Origin: Morinoia aosen
Taxonomy: Eukaryota > Arthropoda > Malacostraca > Amphipoda > Talitridae
Assembly (NCBI GenBank): GCA_030386875.1
Contig: CM059567.1
Coordinates: 57,520,020-57,584,019, forward strand
Reading direction: 5' to 3'
DNA length: 64,000 bases
Position 1 is the first letter of the stretch; each line of letters begins with the position of its first letter. The notes beneath the pieces are model-generated. The model was not told where the DNA came from, ran no database searches, and saw only the letters and a program-made list of their open reading frames with translations. Made by a program: the position numbers and the translations under genes. Positions 12,622 to 23,289 of this stretch are shown here, one piece after another.

Positions 12622-13068
12622 AAGTTCCAGGGCCAGATTTGAAGTTGCAGTGCTAGATTTTGAGTTGCAGGGCTAAATTTGGAGATCCAGCGCTAGATTT
12701 GGAGTTGCAGTGTTAGATTTGTAGTTGCAGTGCTAGATTCGTAGTTGCAGTGCTAGATTTGGAGTTCCAGTGCCAGATTTGGAGTTGCAGTGTTAGATTC
12801 GTAGTTGCAGTGCTAGATTTGAAGTGGCAGGGCAAGATTTGGAATTCTTGTGCTAGATTTAGAGTCGCTGCGCTAGATTTGAAGTCGCAGTGCTAGATTT
12901 GGGGTCGCAATGCTAGATTTGGAGTCGCAGTGCTAGATTTGGGGTCGCAATGCTAGATTTGGAGTTGCAGTGCTAGATTTGGAGTTGCAGTGCTAGATTT
13001 GGAGTTGCAATGCTAGATTTGGAGTTGCAGTGCTAGATTTGGAGTTGCAGCGCTAGATCTGGAGTTCT
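12622..13068. repeat. 20-bp minisatellite
   Basis: About 22 copies of ggagttgcagtgctagattt. Left-hand copies are diverged and right-hand copies more uniform. Confidence 0.95.
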
Positions 13069-13261
13069 TGCCGCCAGCATCAGGCTGCTGGGTGTGTCTC
13101 GACGCATAAGCGACAAGTCCGCTGTTTTTTTGACCGGCAACAAACCAGACGTAGAGAGCCGGTACGTTTCCACGTCAGCGGGAGCTATAGCGTGTGAACT
13201 GGTCTTTGTTTTTGAATACGGTTACTCTTCGACATTAACGCGGTAAAATAACACAGTATAC

Positions 13262-13408
13262 ATTCTAGATAAATTATTGACTGCAGAGACGAAGCCTGTA
13301 GACATATTTATAAATTACTGACTGCAAATTCAAAGCCTGTAGACAACTCTATAAGTTATTAACTTAAGAGACAAAGCCTGTAGGCATCTCTATAAACTAT
13401 TGACTTCA
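13262..13408. repeat. ~47-bp tandem repeat x 3
   Basis: Units contain aaattattgactgcagagac and aagcctgtagacat, with moderate divergence. Confidence 0.8.
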
Positions 13409-13989
13409 GAATCTCTCACCAAAACAACACATCGCCATCGTCCCCGCCCTCAGAACGATAAGGCCTTGTTGCGCGCATCCTACTATGCACAAACGCATAG
13501 TAGGGTGTTCAAGTTCGTGCGCTAGTATGTGCGTAACTTTGGGGCCTCTGAGTGAGACGCCCTGCTGTGTCTGTGTTCCAGGACCTGCATTTCGGGCAAC
13601 CGGTTTTTTGGCGGTTGTGTCCAACCGGTGTAGTTTAGATCGAGTCTTCTGCCAACCGTCCTTGATTTTCTGGGACATCATCCAGTTTGTGGAACATCCT
13701 CATGTTCCACATGGTATGTATAGCTCAGCTTGAGCGGATAAAAATTAATCCTAATCGTCCCAATAGTGCGAAACTTCCCTAAAGATTCGATAAACTAGAA
13801 CTCATATTTATCTTCATAGGTTGTGGTTCGCATAAAACGATGTTTAACTGGAGGTTCTTCTGTATCTACGAGCTCACACACGCCGCGCTGCTGGTTCTTT
13901 CCTGAATAGAAAATACTGATCGAAAATTGTGATCTTCGTGGTGTTTGATTCGGTACTTGGCTTAGTCAGAACTGAGTAAAAGTTCAGTA
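13409..13989. other. Unannotated sequence
   Basis: Overlapping ORFs of 82-91 codons occur on both strands here, with no recognisable domain or splice context. Confidence 0.4.
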
Positions 13990-14242
13990 GCACGTTGACG
14001 GCGTACACATGTGCACCATCCGTTATATTGCTCATTAACGTGCCAGTATGAATGAATAGCATTTAAATTATTCCACTACCTTTATTCAAATTAAACTATG
14101 GCTCAAAGTTAAAATGTTATCCTGCAATTATATTTTTCCCGTTTCTCAGAATGGATAAAAATCTATTCAAGCAGGAAAGACAGTTTTGCAATTCTGCTGC
14201 TTTCAACCTGACCAAACCGACCGCAATAACGGCACGAACGTG
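13990..14242 (-). mobile_element. Dispersed repeat family B, copy 1
   Basis: It has the family landmarks gctcattaacgtgccagtat and, near the other end, aacctgaccaaaccgaccgc. Orientation is opposite to the copy at 58950. Confidence 0.65.
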
Positions 14243-14534
14243 CTGGTATTGTAACCGTTACTGAAAAGAATAAGCAACATAAGTCTCAATGATAAAAATT
14301 CTCTTTCGTTCGTATGGTAATTTTGATACGCATTTTGACTTGTGTAACGATTTCCTCAACTCCATACAAGCCGACGAACGCCCACGTCACGTTTCTACGT
14401 CACAAGACGTCAGAGGCGACAAAACTGAGAAGAATCTCCAATCATACACAAGTAATCTTAATGAAACGCCAATCCAGTCAATTTATAATATAATAGAACA
14501 GATTAGATTAGGTTGTAAGTCAACATAACACTTC

Positions 14535-14995
14535 AGCTGCGTTGGTACGGTTGCTACGGTCGGATGGGTTAGGTTGGAAGAAACAGAATTGAAAAGCAAT
14601 CTTCACTGCTTGATTACATTCTTATCCTCACAGTGAAGTGGGGAAAAATTTAATTTCACACTAACATTTCAACTTCTACCCTATAGTCTAATATAGGTAG
14701 TAAATAATTCAAAAGCTGTTCATTGATCCTGGTAAGTAAATGAGCAATTTTCTTAATGATACACACATGCACCAACAAACAGTCAACGTTAATACTCTTC
14801 ATTGATACAGGTACGTAAATGAACAATTTACCCAGTGGTAAATGCACCAATAGTCAGTCAACGTAAATGATATTCACTGATCATTTACGTATTTCATCTA
14901 CGTATCTGTGACAATTTCACTGATCACAGGTACGTAGATGAGCAAGTTACCTAGTGATAGACATACGCACCAACACGCAGCCAACGTGTCAACGC
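14535..14995 (+). mobile_element. Family B copy 2 with internal tandem amplification
   Basis: It starts with the family's cggttgct...gggttaggttgg segment. The terminal ~100-bp segment (cattgatacaggtacgtaaa, tgaacaatttaccc, cagtcaacgt) then follows in about three diverged tandem copies. Confidence 0.6.
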
Positions 14996-15514
14996 AACAA
15001 ATCATAGAGCCGGTCGCAGGGAACCGCCCCTGTTGTTGTGTTGGCAGTTTACCGCTACAAGGTCTCCTGGTGCACCCAATGTAGGTAGGGTCCTCGGATA
15101 TGGTGGTCTTCATCGGCAAGTCCTGAATGTGGACTTCGGAGCGTGCTTGTTGTTGTAGCTTGCGTTCGGTTATGTAGCTTGCGTTGGCTGATTCACTTAT
15201 TACTTGCTGATGTGCGTCTCATCGGCTTAGACTCCCGATGGACCTAAGCTGGTTAGAGGTTTCTACCTTATTCTATGGGGACTGGCGCTCCCCAGGGGAG
15301 ATATTCTTGGGGGGGGGGTGCTACTATAGCGTGAGGTCTACCACATTATAGCATGAGATCTACCTCTAGCTAGTTCTATAGCGTGAGGTTAGGTTACTAA
15401 TGGATATTGCTTATTTCTATACATTTAATTTAGCGATAAACACTTCATTTGTACATCTCAAACTGCACCTGGGTGGGCGCTATATGGCGGGAGACCTCAC
15501 ACTTAGACGAATTA
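14996..15514. other. Unannotated, with a short tandem motif
   Basis: Two or three copies of ctatagcgtgaggtctacc lie between 15325 and 15395. A run of nine G occurs near 15310. No gene is seen. Confidence 0.4.
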
Positions 15515-15630
15515 GATAAGTTTAGCCAGGAAAATCCAACCCATTTTTTGGTCTAAAAATCCGAATTAAATTATTTTTTGCCAGAAAAAAGTCAATTCAT
15601 TTTTTCGTACAAAAAATGTGAATTAGGTCA
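15515..15630. repeat. Degenerate ~35-bp repeat x 3
   Basis: Units resemble gccagaaaaaagtcaattca followed by ttttttcgt. Confidence 0.6.
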
Positions 15631-16496
15631 TTGTCATTGTCACCACTCGCTTGGTTCCGTTGGCTGGGAGAGGCCGGAGTTCCGGGCCACCGACACAAGC
15701 TTTGCGGTCAAAGAGTCTCTCATCCATAAGAAAACTTTTATCCATCTGAAATCTCGTTATAATTGTGACATTGTAGAGCATTGAATGAGTTCTCCGAGTA
15801 GCAAAACGCAGAAAAACCTCATGGTAAACGCAGAACTTGAGAGCAGCAATCAACAACCCTGAAGGCGTGGGGCTGCGTGGAGTCCCTCCGGAGCTCCAAT
15901 AAACCGGAAACAACAACAATGAATTCAAAGTTCCTCGATTCCTTGATTGGCTTCACAACTTCAACAAATAGACGGAAAACGTTCTGATCTCATCAATTGA
16001 TTTATGCAAGTGAGATTCAATATTTGAAGTGCAAATGACTTTTCTCCTCTGTTCTTTGGAGCTGCTTGTACTCTTTGAGTATTTCCTATAAACTGTCAGG
16101 TTGCACGAATTTTTGCTGAAGAAATCCATCGACTTACAAGATCCTCTTGGATCCCCGATAAGAAAAAGAAGAAGCTTTATCTGCTCACATAATTCGCCTG
16201 TTAGTCAGTCTCGCTCAGCCTCTGCTGAAATATTGCTCCAACGAACAACATTGTTATTCTTCTCCTGAAAAGTAAAATAGCTTCAAAATTCTGTATGATC
16301 GCAAAGTTTGAACGCTGATTGTGATTTAAAAGTGTGTTTATCTCAAGGAGACCTACAGCGTTGCATGCAAATTTCAGAGTAGAAAGAGGAAAGGTATATG
16401 CACATACGACATGTGTTTAATTGACAATCTGTTATTTGATTACCAGCCAATCTTTTACTATGCATAATCAGCCTTGAAAATGCTTCTGTTGGATTT
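15631..16496. other. Unannotated sequence
   Basis: No gene or repeat can be supported. Confidence 0.4.
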
Positions 16497-16583
16497 TCCT
16501 CGTCTCTTCCAGGATTTTGCTCATATCTTCCAGGATTTTGCTCATCTCTTGCAAAATTTTGCTTATCCCTGCCAGGATTTTCC
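16497..16583. repeat. 22-bp tandem repeat x 4
   Basis: Units resemble ttccaggattttgctcatct. Confidence 0.8.
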
Positions 16584-16714
16584 AAAGAGTGGAACTGGGC
16601 TTCCTAAAGGTCCGGCCATAAAACAGATGATGTTAGGGATTTGCGAGTGGTTACGAGTTTGTGTTTGTTATTGGATGCAGTGTTTGAAACGTGCTTTGTG
16701 TGTTATTCAGCACG

Positions 16715-16850
16715 TTCCCCGCGGTTGTTAACGTTTGGTTTGGTTGTAAGTAGCAAGTTAGGGGAGTCGACTTTACCGCTCGAATACATTTTTATTCTTC
16801 TTAAGCCATTTGAAAAATACAGTCGTACGATAACATTGATAAGTTATTGG
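16715..16850 (+). mobile_element. Family B, 5' fragment
   Basis: It contains ttggtttggttgtaagtagc, accgctcgaatacattttta and cagtcgtacgataac, as in the copies at 58950 and 63139. It is interrupted by the adjacent family C element. Confidence 0.6.
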
Positions 16851-17416
16851 TAAATCTGAAGGAGATGACAGTTGTCGATTTTCCACTTTTTGGTGCCTGA
16901 ACCTAATTAATTGAATCAAAATAAACAAGTTTTCTTCTATTCTTTTTTCGTCTCAAATGAGTATTTTACGATTTATAGCGGTAAGTTTAGTTACGTCATT
17001 GATGACGAATGCGCTCGAATAAACAGCTACTCATCGATTTTCGAATTTTTGTTGCTTGAAACATGGTAATAACATCGAAATAAACAACTTTTCTTCTATA
17101 CACTTTTTTCGTCAAATGAGTATTTAACGAGGTATAGCGGTAGGTTTGGTTTCGTCTTTCAAGACGGAGCGCTGGAAGCGAGACGCCATTGCAGTATTGC
17201 CATACAGCTCGATCCAAGAATTTCTTTCCGCTTCAAAGACTGGAGTTGCGGTAAGTCATTTACCGCTATAACTAATAAAATACTCATTTGAGACAAAAAG
17301 TGCATAGAAGAAAACTTGTTTATTTCGATCTAATTAACTATGCTAAGGCATCGAAATTTACAAAATCGACAACGGTCATCTCCTTCAGATTTACCAAGTT
17401 ATTCATGAAGGTATAA
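16851..17416. mobile_element. Foldback element family C, copy 1
   Basis: The arms are inverted copies of each other. The left arm (to about 16985) carries ctgaaggagatgacagttgt and aataaacaagttttcttcta. The right arm (about 17245-17405) carries their complements in reverse order. The interior includes tgaagcg-type unique sequence. A related element lies at 18461-19000. Confidence 0.7.
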
Positions 17417-17424
17417 GTTATTTT

Positions 17425-18151
17425 GGTCAATGTATAGTTTCCCTTCGGCAGGGAAATTAAAGATGTCGTTGCTGATAATCACTAAATGAGCACATTTAAA
17501 AACCTTTTACACGAATGGCATTATGCTCTCTGATGCGTTATTTCCAAATTATTTAACTTTGAAGTTGGCGCGGGAGCGCGCGTGCGCGCGCCGCCTATTA
17601 CAAACGTAATGAGGTTGGGTCGTGAGGGGTAGCCACAGTTCTTTTAGTGAAAATTATAAATCAATTGAAATTCTACTATACATAAACATAGTTAATGAGA
17701 TGACGAGTTATTTTGTCGATGCGAAAGACTTGTTTCGAATGTTCCCAGATACGTCGAACCCACGATATACCGGGGTTGAAGTTACGGATCTGCGGTCATC
17801 TCAAGGCTGCCAGTTACGTCGAAGCAGCGGTGCGCGCTTGCTCACACTCGATCATTCGACGTAATGGGTCGGTTACAACATTTATTTCTAATTTTCACTA
17901 GAAGAACTGGGGCTAACCCTTACGACCCAACCTCTTGACGTTTGTAATAGGCGGGCTAACTACCCTTATTAACTAAATTACGGCACCGGCGCGCGCGTGC
18001 GCCGGCGCCAACTTCAAAGTTAAATAATTCGGAAATAACGCATCAGAGAGCATAATGCCATTCTTGTAAAAGGTTTTTAAATGTGCTCATTTAGTGATTA
18101 TCAGCAACGACATCTTTAATTTCCCTGCCGAAGGGAAACTATACATTGACC
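17425..18151. mobile_element. Foldback MITE D with 8-bp target-site duplication
   Basis: A 727-bp element with long inverted arms (about 17425-17660 and 17880-18151). The arms begin ggtcaatgtatagtttccct and end with the exact complement. It is flanked by gttatttt on both sides (17417-17424 and 18152-18159), an 8-bp direct duplication. The right arm holds an extra ~30 bp. Each arm contains a GC-rich alternating tract (gcgcgcgtgcgcgcg near 17575, its partner near 17985). No transposase is encoded. An 8-bp duplication fits several DNA transposon superfamilies, and the family is not decided. Confidence 0.85.
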
Positions 18152-18185
18152 GTTATTTTTTTAAAAAGATTGCAAACAGATGGAA

Positions 18186-18460
18186 TTATCATTCATTTAT
18201 ACCGGTACGTGAATGAGCAATTTACCGATTGGGCCATGTGTGTACCAGTCGTTAAATTGCTCGTTCACGTGCCGGTATAAATAAATGACATTTCTCAAGT
18301 TTCTCTACCTCTTTAAGAAATAACCATCATACCAGGGGAAACATATCGTCCATTTGTATTTTTCATAGTTCTTAGGGAGGAGAAATATGTATTCGAGCAG
18401 TAAAGTCGATTTCCCTATTCTGCTACTTACAACCTAACCGAACCAACCGTGGTAAATGTT
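18186..18460 (-). mobile_element. Dispersed repeat family B, copy 4
   Basis: It carries a near-palindromic end in which tttataccggtacgtgaatg is mirrored by cacgtgccggtataaa. It continues through ataccaggggaaacatatcg to acctaaccgaaccaaccgtg. Confidence 0.7.
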
Positions 18461-19000
18461 GAGGATTCACCGGAAATCGATTTTTCACTTTTCGAATCCT
18501 AAACATAGTTAATTAGATCGAAATAAACAAGTTTTCTTCTATGCACTTTTCTTCTATGCACTATGCTCGTAAATGAGTATTTTACGAATTATAGCAGTAG
18601 GTTTAGTTTCGTCTTTGATGACGAATGCGCTCGAATAAACAGCTACTCATTGATTTTCGAAATTTTGTTGCTTGAATCATGGTAATAACATCGAAATGAA
18701 CTACTTTTCTTCGCTACACTTTTTTCGTCAAATGAATATTTTACGAGTTAGCGCGTTAAGTTTAGTTTTGTCTTTTGATGATGAGCGCGCCGGAAGCGAG
18801 ACTCCATTGCAGTGTTGCCATACGCCGGGCTCGATGAATTACTTCCCGCTTCAAACACTTGAGTTGAGGGAACTAATTCACCGCTATAACTCGTAAAATA
18901 CTTATTTACGACGGAAAGTGCATAGAAGAAAACTTGTTTATTTCGATCTAAATAACTATGTTTAGGCACCGAAAAATCAAATATCGATTCCCGGTTAATC
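18461..19000. mobile_element. Foldback element family C, copy 2
   Basis: The termini are tgttgaggattcaccggaaa and, inverted, cggttaatcctcaaca. The inner arms share aataaacaagttttcttcta and its complement with copy 1, as does the interior (gaataaacagctactcattg). Confidence 0.7.
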
Positions 19001-19109
19001 CTCAACATTTACCCCCAACCGTTTACAACAACGGAAACGCGGTGAACGTACTAATGCTTTGTTTTAAATGCGCTTCGTGTTTTCTTTTGTTTAATATTGT
19101 GTGTGGTCC

Positions 19110-19335
19110 ACCCAACAGGTTGACTACTCGATGCCTCACCGATGGTGACGGAGGGAATTTCCTTAGTGCGGGTGACTCACCGGTGGTCACAAACTGCATT
19201 TTTACGCGTAGATTGAAGGAAGGCTTGTGCCGATCAGCGTTTTAGTACTTTTAATGTTGAAAAATAAAATTGAGTTTAATTTGAGTTGAATATTGTACTT
19301 TACTTCAACCTGCCGCCTTCAGCGAGTTCATCAAG
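19110..19335 (+). mobile_element. TTAA-type MITE, family E, copy 4 (decayed)
   Basis: It contains gactcaccggtggtcacaaa and taatttgagttgaatattg in the family order. The ends are degraded. Confidence 0.5.
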
Positions 19336-19689
19336 TAAAGGAAAGTTTGGTCTGCCGATTGGAATTTCACGATTGACTCCAGTGACTCAGCAGATTTTTC
19401 TCGGGGTTTGACAGCTGTGTGTGTGTGTATATATGTGTGTGTGTGTGTGTGTGTTTGCAGTAGCATTTACGTCGGTTTTAGAACATGAGGGGAGGCGTAT
19501 ACACTTCATTTTCAAACAGTTCACGTCGTTATAGCAGTACAGTTGACAGCAAAAAAATTTTTGCTCATTTGGCTACGGTTAGTGATGTTTTCCCAGTCAA
19601 AATCTTCGAATTGGCGTTTTTTTCAATAAACTCGTAATCTTGTAAACATGCAGGGTTGTTTTGTCACATCTTCAATTTGTCTCGACTGA
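19336..19689. other. Unannotated, with (GT)n microsatellite
   Basis: A GT-rich microsatellite lies at about 19418-19454. Nothing else is recognised. Confidence 0.5.
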
Positions 19690-19915
19690 TATAACTTAGT
19701 TAACTTGACTTGAAAATTAGGCGATTTGTATGTTTAAATATTTTTCTGATTTGATTGTTAAAACTTAGCTGACTTGATTTTTAAAATTTAGCTTACTTGA
19801 CTGTTAAATTTAGCTTACTTTCAGTAGAAACTTGAGCGATTTGAATGTTAAAACTTCACCGACTTACCTGATAAAAATTAGCTGGTTAAACTTACCGAAC
19901 TAGAATCTTAAACAC
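19690..19915. repeat. Degenerate ~25-bp repeat
   Basis: About eight diverged units resemble gttaaaacttagctgacttg. Confidence 0.65.
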
Positions 19916-20369
19916 AAATTTAAATTTTATTGTCCTTATCACCAAAGGTTTAGTGATATTCTTGAGCCGCATAATAATGGTGGCTTGAAACTCTGAATGT
20001 GTAGTACCAAACCTAATGTTTAATGCTTTTCTCAAACGATTATTCTTTTTAATTATTGTTTTCTAGTAAAACGTTAAATATTTCTGCAATTACAGTCTTG
20101 TTTTTCTTTTTGTTTTAAGATATGCATGTTTTTGTAGTTTTTCTTTATTTCCAGACGTCGTGACAGAACACCGTTTTCATAAAAGTAATCGAACTTATAA
20201 CTTATACTTTCGCGGTGCATGCGAACACTCGCATGAATTCCAGTCTCTTATGGTGATGAATTTGAGGTTTGCAGTTTAATATTCAGTTCTGATACAAATT
20301 TGCCTGCTCCATAAATTAATTGCCGTTGGTGTAACATCTTTCCTAATGTTATGAACTTGAGTTTTTACA
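19916..20369. other. Unannotated AT-rich sequence
   Basis: No gene or repeat is recognised. Confidence 0.4.
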
Positions 20370-20630
20370 CTCCTCCGTGTGTGCGTGGAATTTTTATGTG
20401 AAACCGCGTTTGCATTTGAAAATCATACCTCGCTGTGTGAGTAGTAAAGAAGTACATATCGCTGTGTAAGTGTACAAAGACATTACACTCATCTGAGTGT
20501 ATGTACGGAAGTTGCACGCATTGCTGTGTGAGAGTGTACGATAGCACACATCGCCTGTGCGTGTACGCAAGCAGCACACATCGCGCCTGTGTGTGTGTAC
20601 GGAAGCAGCACACATCGCTGTGTGGGCACA
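20370..20630. repeat. ~31-34-bp TG-rich tandem repeat
   Basis: About seven units resemble gtgtacggaagcagcacaca followed by tcgctgtgtg, and become more uniform rightward. The array ends just before the exon-like ORF at 20674. No TATA or initiator context is clear enough to call a promoter. Confidence 0.8.
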
Positions 20631-20673
20631 TGAAGTCGCCACACCGTGCCTACAGTGAACATAGGCTCCAGAG

Positions 20674-20793
20674 ATGTCGCCGCGCAGCAGCCCCGCAGCC
20701 AAGCCTGTGAACCTCAAGATGGACGAAGACGACCGCTGGAGCTTGTTGCTCCTGCTCATCAAAATCATCATAACTGGCGCCAAGCCGAGGCAG
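20674..20793 (+). CDS. Exon-like ORF, possible 5' exon of the CSGALNACT-like gene
   Basis: A GC-rich stretch in an AT-rich setting opens with ATG (MSPRSSPAAKPVNLKM...). It encodes a short hydrophobic run (SLLLLLIKIIITG), ends GAKPRQ and abuts a good 5' splice site (cag|gtatgtg, donor at 20794, phase 0). No homology is recognised. Spliced directly to the acceptor at 38451 it would read two more codons (L, G) and then stop at TGA 38458-38460, 27 bases before the proposed start codon. It is therefore either a leader exon with a 42-codon upstream ORF, part of a different transcript, or a chance ORF. Upstream pyrimidine content is poor, so it looks more like a first exon than an internal one. Confidence 0.3.
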
Positions 20794-20829
20794 GTATGTG
20801 ACGTCATCATACTTGAGATATTAGCGCGC

Positions 20830-21094
20830 TCCCAGCGTATTGGGCCATATGTGTACCAGTCGCTAAATCGCTCGTTCGCGTGCCTGTATAAATGAATGGT
20901 ATTTCTTCAGTTTCGCGAGCTTTTTGAGAAATAACTTATCATACCAGGTGAAGTGTATCGCGGAAATGTATTTTTTATATTTCTCAAGAACGATAAAAAT
21001 GCATTCGAGCATTTAAGTCGATTACCCTATTCTGCAACTTGTAACCTAATCTGACCAAACGCTAACAACCGCGAAAATACGGTGAACGTGTTAA
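20830..21094 (-). mobile_element. Dispersed repeat family B, copy 5
   Basis: It runs from cgtattgggccatatgtgta through gcgtgcctgtataaatgaat and tgcattcgagcatttaagtc to ggtgaacgtg followed by TTAA (21091-21094). The TTAA end matches the left end of the copy at 63139. Confidence 0.7.
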
Positions 21095-21134
21095 GTGTTG
21101 GCATATTTGAGTTAGCGTCTAGACATGAGAACGT

Positions 21135-21345
21135 GTGTTCTCCGTAGCGCAAGGGGTAAAGCATCGGACTTTGGATGAGACTTCCGGGGTTCGATCTCAG
21201 TTCGGTCCGCGGCGTCTTCAAAACAACGCAGCCTTCCGGAGATGATAGCAAACGGAGGAGAGTGGAAGAGGATAGAGTGGGAGTTTGCTCTTCATTCAGT
21301 AGGTGAAGAACTTAAAACCTCTTGCAGCAATTTAATTATAATAAT
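21135..21345 (+). mobile_element. tRNA-like sequence, probable SINE head
   Basis: Internal pol III promoter-like boxes are visible: an A box (tagcgcaaggggtaaagc near 21149) and a B box (ggttcgatctc near 21189), spaced as in tRNA. An anticodon-like loop (ctttgga, about 21170) sits between stems that pair poorly. A functional tRNA is therefore unlikely. Downstream sequence continues about 150 bp to an AT-rich end. Best read as a tRNA pseudogene or the head of a tRNA-derived SINE unrelated to family A. Confidence 0.5.
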
Positions 21346-21399
21346 GGAGCGATGAATGAGGATGAAGATATATCCAGTCGCAGTGGGGTGCCACATTGA

Positions 21400-21530
21400 G
21401 TGTACAGTGCATTATAGTCATGTGTTGTGTGGCTGTGTGCGTGTGTAGGGGGCTGTGTGCAGTGCAGTACCTCAACCTAACATACATGTACACCGCTGCA
21501 CATACACACACGCACACACACACAAGCTTC
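21400..21530. repeat. TG/CA-rich low complexity
   Basis: GTGT-rich sequence (21415-21465) is followed by a CA tract (cacacacgcacacacacaca near 21502). Confidence 0.75.
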
Positions 21531-21702
21531 ACTTTTCACTCGCCGAGTTTCACTTTCTGCTGGCGGGTTGATTTCTGTTTGCACTTCTTTGATGCCGCGA
21601 CGCAGGCGCCGACTTTCGCTGCGGCGGCGTGGGGGTGAGGGAACCGTGGCAGCCGGGCGCTGGGGAGCGCTTTGGTTGGGGTTGGGAATTTGTGGGGGAC
21701 AA

Positions 21703-21900
21703 TGTTCTACGTTGTGAAATGTTGTCAACTTTCATGAAGTTGTGAACTTCTACTGCGCAATAATCCCTGTTGTAAAAAGTTTTGAATTTTCATTGCGCGA
21801 TGATCTCTGTTGTGAAAAGTTCTCAACTTTCATTGCTCAATGATTTCGGTTGTTAGAAGTTCTGAATTTTTATTGCTCAGTGATCTCTGTTGTAAAAAGT
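21703..21900. repeat. ~49-bp tandem repeat x 4
   Basis: Units contain tgttgtgaaaagttctcaac and tttcattgctcaatgat, with moderate divergence. Confidence 0.8.
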
Positions 21901-22138
21901 AAACAAATATTATAAAATGGATACAATTAAAACATTAAACATAGAAACAATAAAAATAGGTTTACAAGACTTGAAAAAAAATTTAAAAATGCCATTGCAT
22001 TATCATACCTACGCTCATTTCACATTCTTCAGTGAATGATATTCTTATATCCCAATTCTAATAAAATTATTTCCGCGCTATTTGATGAACGCTTTCCAAG
22101 CCCTCGATTTTTGATGGAGCGAGCACACCACAATCTAA

Positions 22139-22363
22139 AGTTTCCACTTTGACTGCGACGTGGGCCACCGGTGGTCACACACGAAGTTTTCATCATGCTG
22201 CCGACTGTGGTCACATGCTCAATTTTCATAAATACTTAATCAAAGCTGAATGAAGGCAAAAAACGGTTAGTGTATACTATTTTCAACATTGCTAACTACA
22301 GTTCACATTGAATTAGAGTTGAATATTAAACTTCAGTTTTACCTGCCGCAGTTGAAGCGTTAA
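22139..22363 (+). mobile_element. TTAA-type MITE, family E, copy 5
   Basis: The left end is cactttgactgcgacgtggg followed by ccaccggtgg. The right end is ccgcagttgaagcg followed by TTAA (22360-22363). Left-end TTAA is mutated. Confidence 0.7.
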
Positions 22364-22455
22364 AAAATATTTTCCGAGTTATGGTTTTGCGAAATTTGGT
22401 AGAAGACCGCGAGTGTCCGCACGTCTGCCTGCGTGACTTGCGCAGAGCGTCGAAG

Positions 22456-22618
22456 TGTCTTTTTATCAATCAATACTTTTATGTATCAACTTATCACCTT
22501 TTTACTAACCAAAACTTTTATCAATCAACTCGTCAACTTTTTATCAATCAATACTTCTACGTTTCAACGCTCAACTTATCAACTTTTTATTAATCAACTT
22601 TTCAACTTTTGCTAATCA
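22456..22618. repeat. Degenerate ~24-bp repeat
   Basis: Units resemble tcaactttttatcaatcaat, about six copies. Confidence 0.65.
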
Positions 22619-22820
22619 AAGCTCTGCAGCTTGAACTTTAGTAGATTCTTACTCACAAGGCAGGGCTGTTGAATTTATTTGGGCTAGGGGGTTCACGATT
22701 AAAAATTTAATTTCTACTAGTATAGTTAGTTCTACTATAAAATATTTGTCTAAGCAATGATGAATCTTGTAATCATTTTCGAATTATTGCTCTGGAGAGA
22801 GCATCACTTTCTTTTTGATT

Positions 22821-23122
22821 ATCCCCTCAAGAGGATGCAACTAATGAATCCACGGGGATTAGCACTTCCTGGAGAAAAATTTGAGGTCCCTAGCCGAGAG
22901 TTGGTTAGGCTTTCTCTATGTTGGAATACAAACTTCACTTTTATCTTGTCTCATAAACTTGTTTCTCGACAAACAATTTCTATGAGCAGGAGACGTGTAA
23001 GATCACGCCTTGTGAATAGACTCCCGGTTCTCTGAACTTCATACTAAATGGTGTCTTCGTACTTGCTCTGTTTGGATCACCTTAATTGTGGTTAAAGAGT
23101 CTTGAACTAACTTATCTAATGT
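22821..23122 (+). mobile_element. SINE family A
   Basis: It begins at the palindromic 5' head (atcccctcaagaggatgcaa) and continues with gaggtccctagccgagagtt. It keeps the tail landmarks (ttcatactaaatggtgtctt, then gaactaacttatctaat). An internal segment is deleted relative to other copies. Confidence 0.75.
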
Positions 23123-23289
23123 AGCCTAATATTTCTTATTATTCGGAAACCTCCGGTTCACAAAGGTTTATTCAATGTATGTAAGATTTATTTTTTTTCG
23201 TGTCCGGTTGCAGCGCTTGTCTAGACCTTGAGGAAAAGTTCGCTACGAGTCGGTACTTGCATTGTGCTCATATAACTCCACTGTTTAGT

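Noticed and set aside
21135..21210. Functional tRNA gene
   Set aside because: The boxes are good, but the anticodon stem pairs poorly and the acceptor stem is not convincing.
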